Origin: Marsupella aquatica | Lineage: Eukaryota; Marchantiophyta | DNA: 64,000 nucleotides | Reading direction: 5' to 3' | Assembly: GCA_973895155.1 (NCBI GenBank) | Contig: OZ316892.1 | Coordinates: forward strand, 17,112,001-17,176,000 | Position numbers and translations under genes: made by a program | Notes under the pieces: generated by a model | Databases searched by the model: none | Seen by the model: only the letters and a program-made list of their open reading frames with translations | What the model was told of the DNA's origin: nothing | Shown: positions 54,001 to 64,000 of the stretch, piece by piece | How positions within the stretch are numbered: the first letter of the stretch is position 1 | Layout of the letters: the number at the start of each line of letters is the position of its first letter

Positions 54001-55267
54001 CGCACTACTAGAATCTGAAGCTTCGTCAAGAGAATCGCTATCCTACACATCTACCCAACCCTACACATCTACCCAACCTACTTTCAAGTGAAGCAAACAT
54101 CTGCTACCACCACAGTTTTTGCGAGAAGCCGAGCCATCACAGATTTGCAGACAAAGGAAATAAATTCTTGTACATAATATATAGGGTCCATTTACATAAC
54201 CATCGCTTAACTATCGGAAAAACGCTCGAATGAGAAATAAGCAAAGCATTGGTAGCTCTCAGGAACTTATCCAACGTCCACCTCTTCAAAATTGTTGTTA
54301 TTCCAGATAGAACAAGTTAGCTCGAAATTTCACCGCCGACAAAATTGTTCACCATGCTTGTCTATTCAACAAATGTGGACCCAAGCTCGGAAATATGGAT
54401 AGTAAACAGGCCCTTGTCGACATGAGCATCAACAAATATGGAGAAGAATACCGCAGAGCATGATTAACAATTCAGAAAACTCCTTAGGAGTAAAATCCTT
54501 CGAAACGAAGCTCAGTTGCCTGATGTAATTGGCTAATGAAAAACTTTATTAATTCTTCTAGAGCAACCAACTAACATCTTGTCGGGTCATGTACACTAAC
54601 TCATACAAATGCCCACCTAACCATGGGCAGACAAACTCTGAACAAAATTTCCTTTTCCATTCTTTACAGAAAATGGAATGGGCGAACAGGGAACGAAAAT
54701 GACTGCAACAAGCCTGGATTTCGGGATGTACAAGTGCCATCACAGCAGTGCTAAGTCCGCATGAGTTCACCCAAACCAAATATTGACATAAGAGCAATTA
54801 CACAAGACATGCCTGTTCTAATTGGGAAATTCTCACACTCCATGTGGAGAGAAGGAGCTTTGCCCCAGTAATCCAGAGTTGCCAAGCTCCTGGAAAATAA
54901 TCTGGAGTTCACTGACCAAGACCCAGGTAAAAGTGCAGATGCACAGACGTGCGCCTCAACAATAACACAACCACCACCACCTCCCTTTTGGGATCGACCA
55001 GTCCTATGAAAGATCCCTCAATATTCCAAAAGAATTCATAGGCAGGCGATGGAGTAAGAGCCCACGATGACTAAGGTTAGCTCCATTACATAACCGGACA
55101 ATGAAAAATACCCTAGAATGCTCAGATGTACAAGTATGCCAACCAAGTTCATGGAGGTGTGAGGACATTGAACATTGATCATGAACGCAATTGCACTTCA
55201 CAAGATAATCGATGGAACAGGAGCAGCCGTTTCTACAACTGAGACTGGACTGATCCTGTCTTGCTGA
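51061..55267. other. Repeat-rich intergenic region between NOT2 and TAF2
   Basis: At 51171-51220 a unit of about 29 bases (TACT-GGGGGTGAGAAA) occurs twice. At 51240-51560 the phrase GGCCCAG-CC-ACATTTT recurs about every 40-60 bases as degenerate short tandem units, giving Gly/Leu-rich minus-strand frames of no known family. A dispersed repeat lies at 52645-52790. A small 18-base tandem (CCTACACATCTACCCAA) is near 54042-54078. From about 53500 to 55267 the sequence is less AT-rich and includes the NOT2 3' flank. Confidence 0.45.
52645..52790 (+). repeat. Dispersed repeat family B, copy 2
   Basis: Relative of 34303-34500 in the same orientation; see the shared words there. Non-coding. Confidence 0.55.
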
Positions 55268-58200
55268 CTAATGCTGAGAAGGTAGTTGTGGTCTCTTTTC
55301 CAGCGATTCGTAGTGGAGGACAAAATTTTCCTTTGAAACACCAACCAAGACAACGACATGATAATTTTAGATCCGGGCCCTCCTGATTTCAATATAGCAT
55401 AACATTGTACACATAGCATGTCACACATAAGTCAACAATTACATTATCTCCCAACACTCTTTTCCATATTTTACAAGCTAGTGTACGGAGGCTTGTAAGC
55501 AGTGCGTGACTTGGGAGGTCCTGACGACTGTGACCGTCCATATCAAATTTCTTACGATACATACCTTCCGCAATGTCTCCCAGGTGCTTTGATCGAAATA
55601 GAAATACGACCCACGTTCGTAAGTGTTTGTCTTGACAAGCGGTTCCACATTGGGAACATGAGTGAACCACATATGATGCTCTTTGTGATAGAACCAGCCC
55701 CTATTAACCCTGCCGCAGCGGTTCAGACCACAGACAAGTGAGACGCCAATAAAGTCATCCGACAAGTACAGTCCAAGTTCCTACTAGGGTGAAAGCCCGA
55801 TTTACTTGCCAGGAGTGTTGCCAGGATCTGATATAATATAGTGCAAATGACATGGGCAGGATTAATGACATACAACTCGTCCGCAGCATACAGTTGGGCT
55901 TCATCGTTTGGCATGCTGCATAACAAAGATGTAAACCAACCGTAGATCAGAGAAATGTAACAACCCGCTCCCTATGTACTACCGTAATTTCATACAAACT
56001 CGTAGTATACCACCGAACAGGAAACAGCCAATTTAAAAACCAAGCATACCTCACTGCAAAACTAGTCTCTGTACCTGGAGCCTGTGACCTACGCTTCAAA
56101 ACAAATGCCAGACGGTAAACCAGACAGAATAAAAGATGCCCTCCAACAAGCGGCTGTATTACTATCTAATTCCCGACCTAGGTTAACCGAGAGAAACCTG
56201 TATTCAGTACGGTAAGTACAATCACCATCACAATAACTCGAAATCTAAGGCTCATCATGGTCACAAATTGCACCTGTAGAATATGTAAAATAAAGTGTCC
56301 TGTTGAAACTTGGCGAAGTAGCCAGGCTGCAAAGACAAAAAGACAAAAAGAACAAAAATCAGGAGCTCGTCCTAGGCGAACAATTTTGACTGTTTACATC
56401 TTTACTAAAAGAACCGTGATAGTTGCAAAATTGACACCATCACCACCACTATCCCACCCAATACCCCGTCCACTCTCCCCAACAGAAAACAAAACAAATG
56501 CAATAAATGTTCTGATATTGGGTCGTTTAAGATCCACGATCTGCCTTTACCTGCAACCTGGGCGCTTGTTGGACATAACATTGTGGCAGTGTAAATTCCG
56601 GTTCCCCTCTGATTGGCCCATCTGCCCACGGAGATGCAAAGGTTTTGTACAAGTTCTCTCTAGAATTGAGATTTAGTCCTAGAGTCGTCAGATCTGTCCC
56701 CAACGCTAGGGTAGTGAGGTCAGGATCACTCATTCTTATTACACTCAGCAAACCCAACAATCCAAAACGATCAGGAGCACCCTGAACTCCCTGGAGAGAC
56801 TTCACCCCCATATCCCTGGAACTTTGCCCAACTGCCGCAAGCTGCTGTTGGTGTGTCCCTAGTTGCCTACTAAATTGAGATTGCTGGTGCTGTTGATATT
56901 GATGAACCAGCTGATCCAAACTCGATGCTGAACCCGGAAGTCCCCCAGCTCGTAATGATTGTGATCCACCTGGGCCAGGTGGCCCAACAGCCTGAACCTA
57001 TAAAACAACGTCAGTCTCAAGCTACCAGTCGATTCTTGAATCTCAAAATGCTAGTCTAACGATTAGACAATCTGCTGAAAAAAACAACGGTCATTTGACT
57101 CCCTACAGCGAACAGATCAAATGACTATTACTCAGACAAGACCTCACCTGAGAATGATAAGACGCTGACAACCCATGAGATGACGCAAAATTGTCACTCA
57201 CTGCTGTATGCAAGTTGTGGTCCGCAGCATTAGATGCCAACAGAGAGCTAGAATTAAGGCCACCTGACACCCCGGTTGCCTGATGTTGCTGCGGCTGCTG
57301 TCGGTGAGGAACATATGACCCTCCCAGAGAAAATCCGGCTGACCTTCCCATCTGCACTGGATATCATGTGACTAACTAGACTTAAACGTCGGGCAGGAAC
57401 AACTTTGAAACTGTGTAGCAAGAAAGTTGAACGAGATAACAACTCTTGGCATCCTCAATGTCACAGAAACCGGTGAACCAGACCAAGCCTCTGGCCGGGA
57501 AACTTAACCTCGACAGGTGGAACTAGCTCATCTGTTGTTCTTAGGGACACATTTCAATCCAAAGATCCCAAGGTTTTGAAGTGAATTACGTTGCAGTGCT
57601 AGGATAGATGACGTGAGCGTCACAACGATGTAGGTGCAGCAAATGAACTGACACAAACCAAAGTCATGAGGCATGCACGATTCTGTACCGGGAAGTGTTG
57701 CGACTGAATAGCTGCGAGAGCATTCTCATGTTGCTGCTCCTTGTGATGCATTTCAGAGGTGATGTCAGAGCTTCCTCCTGCAATTGAGGTAAACAACGAA
57801 GGTCAACCAAACAGTATACATGAATTGTTACATGAGCATCCAGTAAGGCGAACTGCATCGTCATACAGGATGAAGCTTCTTTTCCACTGCACAAATCAAA
57901 AACGAGATTGTGAATGCTTCAGACAGGTCACATGGACAAAACATGAGAAAAGCCAACAAGGATGAAATGTTTGTGACCTTTGAAGCCAGGCAACGCTGGA
58001 AAATCTTCACTCTGTATGCTAAACTCTTGATTTTGTTGAACAATGGTATTGACACCAACACCTTGCTTTCTTAGGGCAGCTGTGAAAGATAACAAGCATC
58101 ACTGTAAGCCACACAACCACTGCCCCCAGAAGACCCAAGGATTACCAAGAAACCCTAAGTAATTGGTGAACTAAGTTTCAGATAGTGGCTATGCCTGACT

Positions 58201-60119
58201 GTCACCCTACAATGCAGACACTAAATGCTGGAGCCTTGACAGTTGGGATTGACAGAAATACAAACCTCCAGGACCTCCACTGTGCAGCCCTCCACTGTTG
58301 CGAGTAGTCAATTGTGGGAAGTCGTTCATGTCGAAGTGAACTCCATCATTTTGGCCCCCATCACTCATACTACCCAGCGGCGGCCCATTGGCTGAGGGTA
58401 TTTGAATGCCTGACCCCGGACTTGAAGAAAAATTACTCCCAAGCAATGATCCAGGCGGAGGAGCTGCAGGAAGATACCAAAACATATCCATTGTTGAAAA
58501 ACTCATCTGTCTGGACATACTATTTTAGAAAGGTACATGCTGAGCTGCAAGAAACTAGGTGTTCCCACCGGACTGATAAGCTTCCCACACAGGAAGGGAG
58601 GCTACACGCCCTCAAGCAACACACTTATTGGCCTCACTAGTTCAGTTGAGGCTAAACAGCCACACATGTGACAACCTTTACAAGGTACCCTAAAACATAA
58701 GGTGAAGACACAGTGGCTCTCATCTTGATGGGAAATAATGCATGAAGTAAATTGGGCCTTGGAAATTGGAATTCGTCAGGTGGCTTCTACATTTTGGGTC
58801 TTAGTTAAAAGAGGAGCCTCTATCGGTATACCATAAATGTTTGACTTCGGTTGAAACTGGCAATCCAGCATGACTGTGATTCCAAAACACAAATAATATA
58901 CAAGGTACACATAGCGACTCCAGCCTCAGATGGAACCTACAGCATCAAAATAACCAAAAGAGTCTACTGACAGAATGACTAACCATTCACTTCACGAACA
59001 TCAACATCACCGCTGAATATGATAAAAAGGCACAGTTAAAGTTATTTGCAATACCTCTGCTGCTAATCATAGCCAGTATATCCCCCGATGGACTATATGT
59101 TGTGGAAGAAAGATTGACTCCTTGCTGCAGCATCGAACTTACAGGCCGTCCAGGCCCTTGTACGCCAATTCCACCAGTACTACTAAGAGACGCAATATTT
59201 CCTCGAGATCCATTCAGGCTAGGGACATTCAACCCACCGCCTGAATTCAGACTTCGGTTGAGACTGCCACCACCCCCTGACAGACTAACTCCTGCTCCAC
59301 CTCCAATGTTTCCAGCAGAACTTGCAATGCGCGGTCCCCCAGCCCCCATTTGTGAAGGTGAAACTCCAAGGCCTCCTAACGATCCCCGATTACCCACTGA
59401 TCCTGCTCCTGGCGTCGCTCCAGGGCCTGATCCTCCAACTCCATTTATAAAGGCCCCCATGCGCTGCATCCGATCCAAAGAACCCTAAGTAATTGCTAAG
59501 ACAACCATTACTTGTAATTAAATCCATTGATACAAAGAAAAATTAACAAGCGCAAGTACTACTGGAGGAAAAACCAAGCATCATTGCAAAGAGTATTGAG
59601 GTTCGAAGGGTGAGAAAGATAATAACGAAATGGTAGTGCGTGGAACCTGCGATAGGCCCACGGGGAGATTGGATCCAAATCGTCCAGCAGGCAGATTCCC
59701 ACCAGCTTGATGGGGACTGGACGGTCCACCTCCCAAATTTGGATTTCTTGATGACAAAGCATTTGGAACTGACTGCATATTGTAACTGGAGTTGTGCAAT
59801 CCCTGAACTGCAGCAGATGAAACAGGTGACCACTGTTCAAAAGACGGCTCCATATCAATTGGCCAGCTCAACAGACACTCACTCCCTCATTTCAGTGCCA
59901 ATCAAGGTATTTTAATCACTAACCTCCGTGATGGAAAACAGGGGCACTTGCGGACTGTGCTGAGAAGGAGGTGGCAAAAGGTCGGGCAGAGCTTCCAGAG
60001 TCGAGCAGCGTTGACGCTGAGCTGTTAAGCATTGACTGCAAGACAAACTTCACTTCAGATCACGTTGAAGTCGAAAAGGCACATATAACCGGGTTCTTCG
60101 AGTTCAAAGGAGACGACAT
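55268..60119 (-). CDS. NOT2: NOT2, CCR4-NOT complex subunit 2 (CNOT2/VIP2 type), 13 exons
   Basis: NOT2 pairs with NOT3/5 through its C-terminal NOT box and helps anchor the CCR4-NOT deadenylase, which shortens mRNA poly(A) tails. Exons (minus): 60119-60090, 60035-59924, 59807-59647, 59484-59055, 58463-58266, 58079-57978, 57777-57689, 57351-57148, 56997-56551, 56326-56274, 55915-55874, 55709-55565, 55330-55268; 691 residues, all in phase. The Gly/Ser/Asn/Gln-rich N-terminus contains plant NOT2 phrases (PFATSFSAQSAS, VQGLHN, GRFGSNLPV, FDMNDFPQLT, NQEFSIQSEDFPALPGFK, MGRSAGFSLGG). From about residue 519 the conserved core runs RFGLLGLLSVIRMSDPDLTT, FTLPQCY, PGYFAKFQQDTLFYIFYSMP, NRGWFYHKEHHMWF, VKTNTYERGSYFYFD and LHYESLEKRP. 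The first intron is only 54 bases with a weak donor; if false, translation starts at 60032. Confidence 0.93.
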
Positions 60120-61740
60120 GACGCAGTTCCTGAAGGAATGATGAAATAAAAGCTAAAGCGGGTAAGTCACCCTAATTTGCTAGGGTTCAGTCGAATCTCC
60201 ATAGTTCATACTACATGAAAGCGGCACGTCAGGACAAATGTACTGAAGCTCAATCATCTCCCGTTTAAGTGACCTGATTTTTCATAAATGGCGATAAACA
60301 GACTGGCTCGAGTTGCACTTCAAAGGTGCACAGAACGCTGACTAGGTATACCACGGTCAGCTAAATCACAGACTTCCGTCTTTCGAACGAAGATAACTGG
60401 TGCACATTACACAATACACAATCACATTTGGAACGTACGCAATCCTGCAAGGTAGGGCTAAAACGGTGATAGACCGGATCACTAAAAATGAAACTACATT
60501 TCCGATCCTGGATACTTGAAAGCAGGCCATAACAGTGGCAGTGCAGAGTTCACACCTCTTTGGCGTCATGACGGAAAGGGTAGTACATGATGGAGTCGTG
60601 CTCAAGCATGTAATTTGCATCTCGTCTCTACAATCGGTTCGTCCGGTACCATATTCCAACCCACATGACACCTGGACAAGCCACACATGACGGCCTCAAC
60701 TCTTTGCTAAGTGTTCCGGAAAGAGGCAGACCTCGAGCAGAAACACGAGGGCCAACCTCCCACTGCAAATTACCTTCCGACTCCCAATGCGACGGAAACC
60801 CTACCCTGCATAAGACCAACTAAGTCGCAAGGGCCCAGCACAGTGCTAGTCAAGACGCCATCAACCTCAACAGCTCGACTCGACAGCTTCATTCAAAATT
60901 TGACAACCCCGCCGAGACCTACTCTACAACAGTGATTATACCCGAGAGAGAAGGAAGAGCAGAGAAAGAAGGAAATCCACCAGCACTCACAGCATATACT
61001 ACCGTGCTTGTCCCAAGCCTAGTGCACGACGACCACAACGCCCACTCGAGCGCAGTCCCGGCCACCACGGCGATCAGATTTTCACTTTCTTAACTCCCTT
61101 TTCTCTCCTCCGCCCCGTCTCTTCAACCACCATACCTAAACCTCTTCTTCACTCCCAACTTCCACTCCAAGCTCATGAAAATCTCCTCTCACTTCTCTCC
61201 TCGCTCTCTGCTACTATCCAAAACTGATGCTCAGCTTCCCGCCGAGCTCCCCTTCAGATCCTCCTTCCGAAACTCACTCTCTTCCTCACCTCCGGCGGGC
61301 GGCCTACGAACACAGCGGTGCGGTGATGCCAGGCCAATATCAAGCGCGCAGGCAAGCAGGAAGGCCAGACCGCCAGACTAACACCACAACACAGCAGGTA
61401 GTGGAAGGAAGAGATGACGTAAACAATGTCAGGACAAGGCCCGGGGCAAACGAAGGGCCAGGACGATGACGAAGACGAAGCAGGGAAGACGAAGCGAAGA
61501 AGAGCGCTGCTATGCAAATCTGCCAGTAAGCAAGCAAGTAAGCCAGGCAGCGACCGAGCGATCTAAGTGGAGCTCCAAAGGTGGCAACCACGCGAAGCCA
61601 GTCCAGACCAGAGCACAACACAGAGCAGCGAGAGGTGCAGAGCAGAAAGAGCAAAGTTGACGCGCAAAGACACGAAGAAGCACGTAGAAAATGCAATCGA
61701 GTCGGGAAAAAGAACCAAAATCCAGGTAGAGCTCCATTTT
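60120..61740 (-). promoter_or_regulatory. NOT2 leader and promoter region
   Basis: About 61080-61270 is rich in CTC/CTT as written, like the regions upstream of TAF2 and QWRF, and probably marks the NOT2 leader. Frames on both strands at 61175-61740 are compositional and overlap each other without family resemblance. No fixed transcription start can be given. Confidence 0.4.
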
Positions 61741-62420
61741 GGTAACCCTATGCCTCGAAGGGCCTCCCCTCCCCTACCCGGGCGGGCGGCAAGCCCCTGC
61801 CCGACCCCTTTCGGCTCCCACCCACCATGTCCCGTGGCTCCACTGCGGTACTCCTCCTGTACTATTATTACTTACAGTACAGTAGTGTAAACGTCGATAG
61901 TGTAACACGCATGACACCCAAAAGTCCGTCACTCATTGTCGAATTATTCGGAGACCGCTCCGTCGATTTGTAATTGAATCGGATTATCCTCATCGTCCGT
62001 GTTCAAGCTCAAATCTACGTCCGTCCAGACAAGTTGACAGGCGGTCCAACAAGGGAGCCATTTACTGCTGGTTACGCCCATATCACCGTGAGTTGTCGTG
62101 ACGTCACGGCGGTCGCACGTCACGGAAGATTCCGGTTCATTCCTCGCATCTCACCGTTCAGTGAAAAGATCGAAGACTCAGACGACACGATGGAGTTCCG
62201 AACTTTGGATCGGCCGACCACTGTGACATACAGTAACGGATCCGGCCTCGTTACGTTACTCCCGAACTTTAGATCGGCGCAAAGTACGCGCGGGCAGTGC
62301 CGCCGGGGACGTCGCGATTGGGCCGCTGAAACATTCCTCCGGGCTCCCGTCGATACTCCATACAGCCAGTGTCTAGGTTTTCGCACGGTTCTCAAAATGT
62401 AGATTCTCGGAAAGCCAATC
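61741..62420. other. GC-rich stretch, no gene recognised
   Basis: Composition is clearly GC-rich and CG-containing (for example CCCGGGCGGGCGG near 61779), before a sharp fall to AT-rich DNA after 62420. The phrase CCGAACTTT-GATCGGC occurs twice (near 62198 and 62262), a small local repeat. Plus-strand and minus-strand frames at 61974-62422 overlap and match nothing. Confidence 0.4.
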
Positions 62421-64000
62421 ATTTAATTGTATTCCGATCGAGACAATTCAAGTATCACACAATGGGGACGTGATTGTGTTGGCGAAAATGATGTTCTCAT
62501 GGACCGTCTAATTCTAATAAATTGATGTTAATAATTTTAAATATTTTGGTAGTTTTGAGTATGTGTTAGAGGAATAGGTAAGTTATATTTCTAGTGAAAT
62601 ATTTGGCAATTTTAGTTGAGTTATTCATGGGGGGAATGCATACAAATATATTTTACTAGATTAAGTTTTCATTGTATTTTTCATTGCCTTGTTGCACTGT
62701 GCAAGGAGGGCCGACCCATAGGGAATTGGGCCGGGGTATTTATGGGGCAGTGGGAAGCACATATGTGCCAAGGTTACACATTTTTTTCATCAATGGTCAT
62801 GGAAACAGTTCATCAAATACAACGGCTGTAGATCTTTCCCGCCCATGAGCTTTTTTGTATTGGGACAAAGGACGAAAAAAAATGGAATATTTTATTATAG
62901 TTGTAGATTGGTCTTGTCCTTTTTTTAAGGTCTACTCCTTCTTTAGTTTCCTTGTAGGTACAAACTGAAAACATTTTAAAGACTCATAATCATCAAATTA
63001 TATGCCCAAAACTCAGGTAGACCATCAAAATGTGGTCTATAAGAGCACTCTGTCCAACATGGTGGTCCATTAGGGCTTCACTTTCATGTGCTAACACTTC
63101 CCTGTTTAAATTAACAAGTGGTATTGTTAAGGTATCACAAAAAATGATGACTTTCGACTCACAAATCTCAAAGCATGATGACTTTTGACTCTAAACAGAT
63201 GGCCATAGTTTTTCACAAGGTTCTCTAAAAATTACTGTGGTTTTTTTACTAGCTTCTACAATGACTTCTGATTATGGCATATGATCAATTTTTATGGGAA
63301 ACAGTTATACAACATGAATCTGATAGTCCATAATTTTTTCCTCTCAGTAACTTTAACTATTGAGTTAAGGTCCATTAAATTTTGCAATTTGAGACCCCCT
63401 ACTTACACAAAGAGTTCAAACTAATTAATTTGGTTTTTCAAGTCAGGAAACTCTCACTCTAGTGCTCTAGAGGCCTTTGGGTATTATCCCGTTTCACCAT
63501 GTTAAACCTCCACTATCCCAGTAGCAAAACCTGGTGTATGTATCCAAGTTATTCTAATTAGCCAAAATTGTTATTAACAAAGAAAAATGGACTACTTTGT
63601 ACTCCCACAGCTCACGGGATAGTGAGGCCTCGAGTGTTTTCCTCAGGGTTTGTTTTCCTCAGGGTTTTCTTGGACGCAAATGCTTGACCTTGGTTGAGAA
63701 TTGGTTTCACTCTATTGAAATTTATTTATTTATTTTTGTTTAGCCTATTTTGGACGGACAGAGTTACCAAAATTGATGATGATATTGTGATTACATTTAA
63801 AAGGTCCATGACCAAAGACCACTTTGGTCAATTGAACAAATTTCTCATCTCTGTACTTTCTATTGTCTGTCTCTATTGTTTGATTTTGTATCTGTTATGC
63901 AAAAGTACACTACCATGGCTACCTTACCCCAATACACATTGTATGTAGTGAAGTCCCTCTACTCTACCTCACTTCATTCAATTAAAAATAACTCACTATG
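62421..64000. other. AT-rich dispersed-repeat DNA at the window edge
   Basis: Contains family A copy 2 (62551-63085). The rest is AT-rich with no recognisable gene; the frame at 63694-63948 is Leu/Phe-rich with no family likeness. Confidence 0.45.
62551..63085 (+). repeat. Dispersed repeat family A, copy 2
   Basis: Same-orientation relative of 31749-32064, longer through internal insertions, including an unusual GC-richer insert near 62695-62760. It retains the start AGTTTTGAGTATGTG and the end GTCCAACATGGTGGTCCATTAGGGCTTCAC (quoted in part). Confidence 0.72.

Noticed and set aside
55870-55915. Ending NOT2 exon 11 after ...GAGTTGTAT
   Set aside because: This leaves exon 12 out of phase; the donor four bases earlier (TT/GTATGT) joins to VNRGWFYH correctly.
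56049-56080. Candidate NOT2 exon reading APGTETSFAV, flanked by AG and GT
   Set aside because: It fits phase by chance, but a better exon at 56326-56274 encodes the conserved YFAKFQQDTLFYIFYS of the NOT box.

Overview
The window is nuclear DNA from a land plant. It carries five intron-rich, single-copy housekeeping genes separated by long AT-rich intergenic stretches of decayed transposons and dispersed repeats. The QWRF/augmin-8-type gene is plant-specific, and the NOT2, TAF2 and APE2 proteins look plant-like. Introns of roughly 50-1,100 bases and low gene density would fit a bryophyte such as a liverwort or moss, but the species is an inference. No organelle, bacterial or viral gene is recognisable.

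Layout. 1-5.3 kb: AT-rich repeats, including a 1.47 kb element with terminal inverted repeats (2260-3730) and a diverged tandem duplication (4709-5317). 5.8-9.7 kb: KRR1 (+), 12 exons, with an apparent frame break at its 3' end. 11.0-14.5 kb: a dead LINE retrotransposon with near-perfect target-site duplications. 14.6-19.6 kb: no recognisable gene, with a GC-rich island near 17.5-18.4 kb. 19.7-24.0 kb: QWRF/augmin-8-like gene (-), 6 exons. 25.5-36.1 kb: repeat-rich, with a roughly 600 bp inverted repeat at 29.0-29.6 kb and several dispersed families. 36.2-39.2 kb: APE2 (+), 6 exons. 40.5-50.3 kb: TAF2 (-), 25 exons, tail-to-tail with APE2. 51-55 kb: repeats. 55.3-60.1 kb: NOT2 (-), 13 exons. 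60.1-64 kb: NOT2 leader, a GC-rich stretch, then dispersed repeats.

The genes serve unrelated core functions: 18S rRNA processing (KRR1), microtubule organisation (QWRF/augmin), abasic-site and 3'-end DNA repair (APE2), RNA polymerase II initiation (TAF2) and mRNA deadenylation (NOT2). There is no operon-like logic. I found no convincing new biological system. The most useful second looks are two single-base frame breaks in conserved genes, both in homopolymer runs (KRR1 G5, TAF2 A6), a GC-AG intron in TAF2, a possible decayed GRF zinc finger behind APE2, and the structured repeats. All gene models were spliced by eye using GT/GC-AG boundaries, reading phase and remembered family conservation; no alignment was run.
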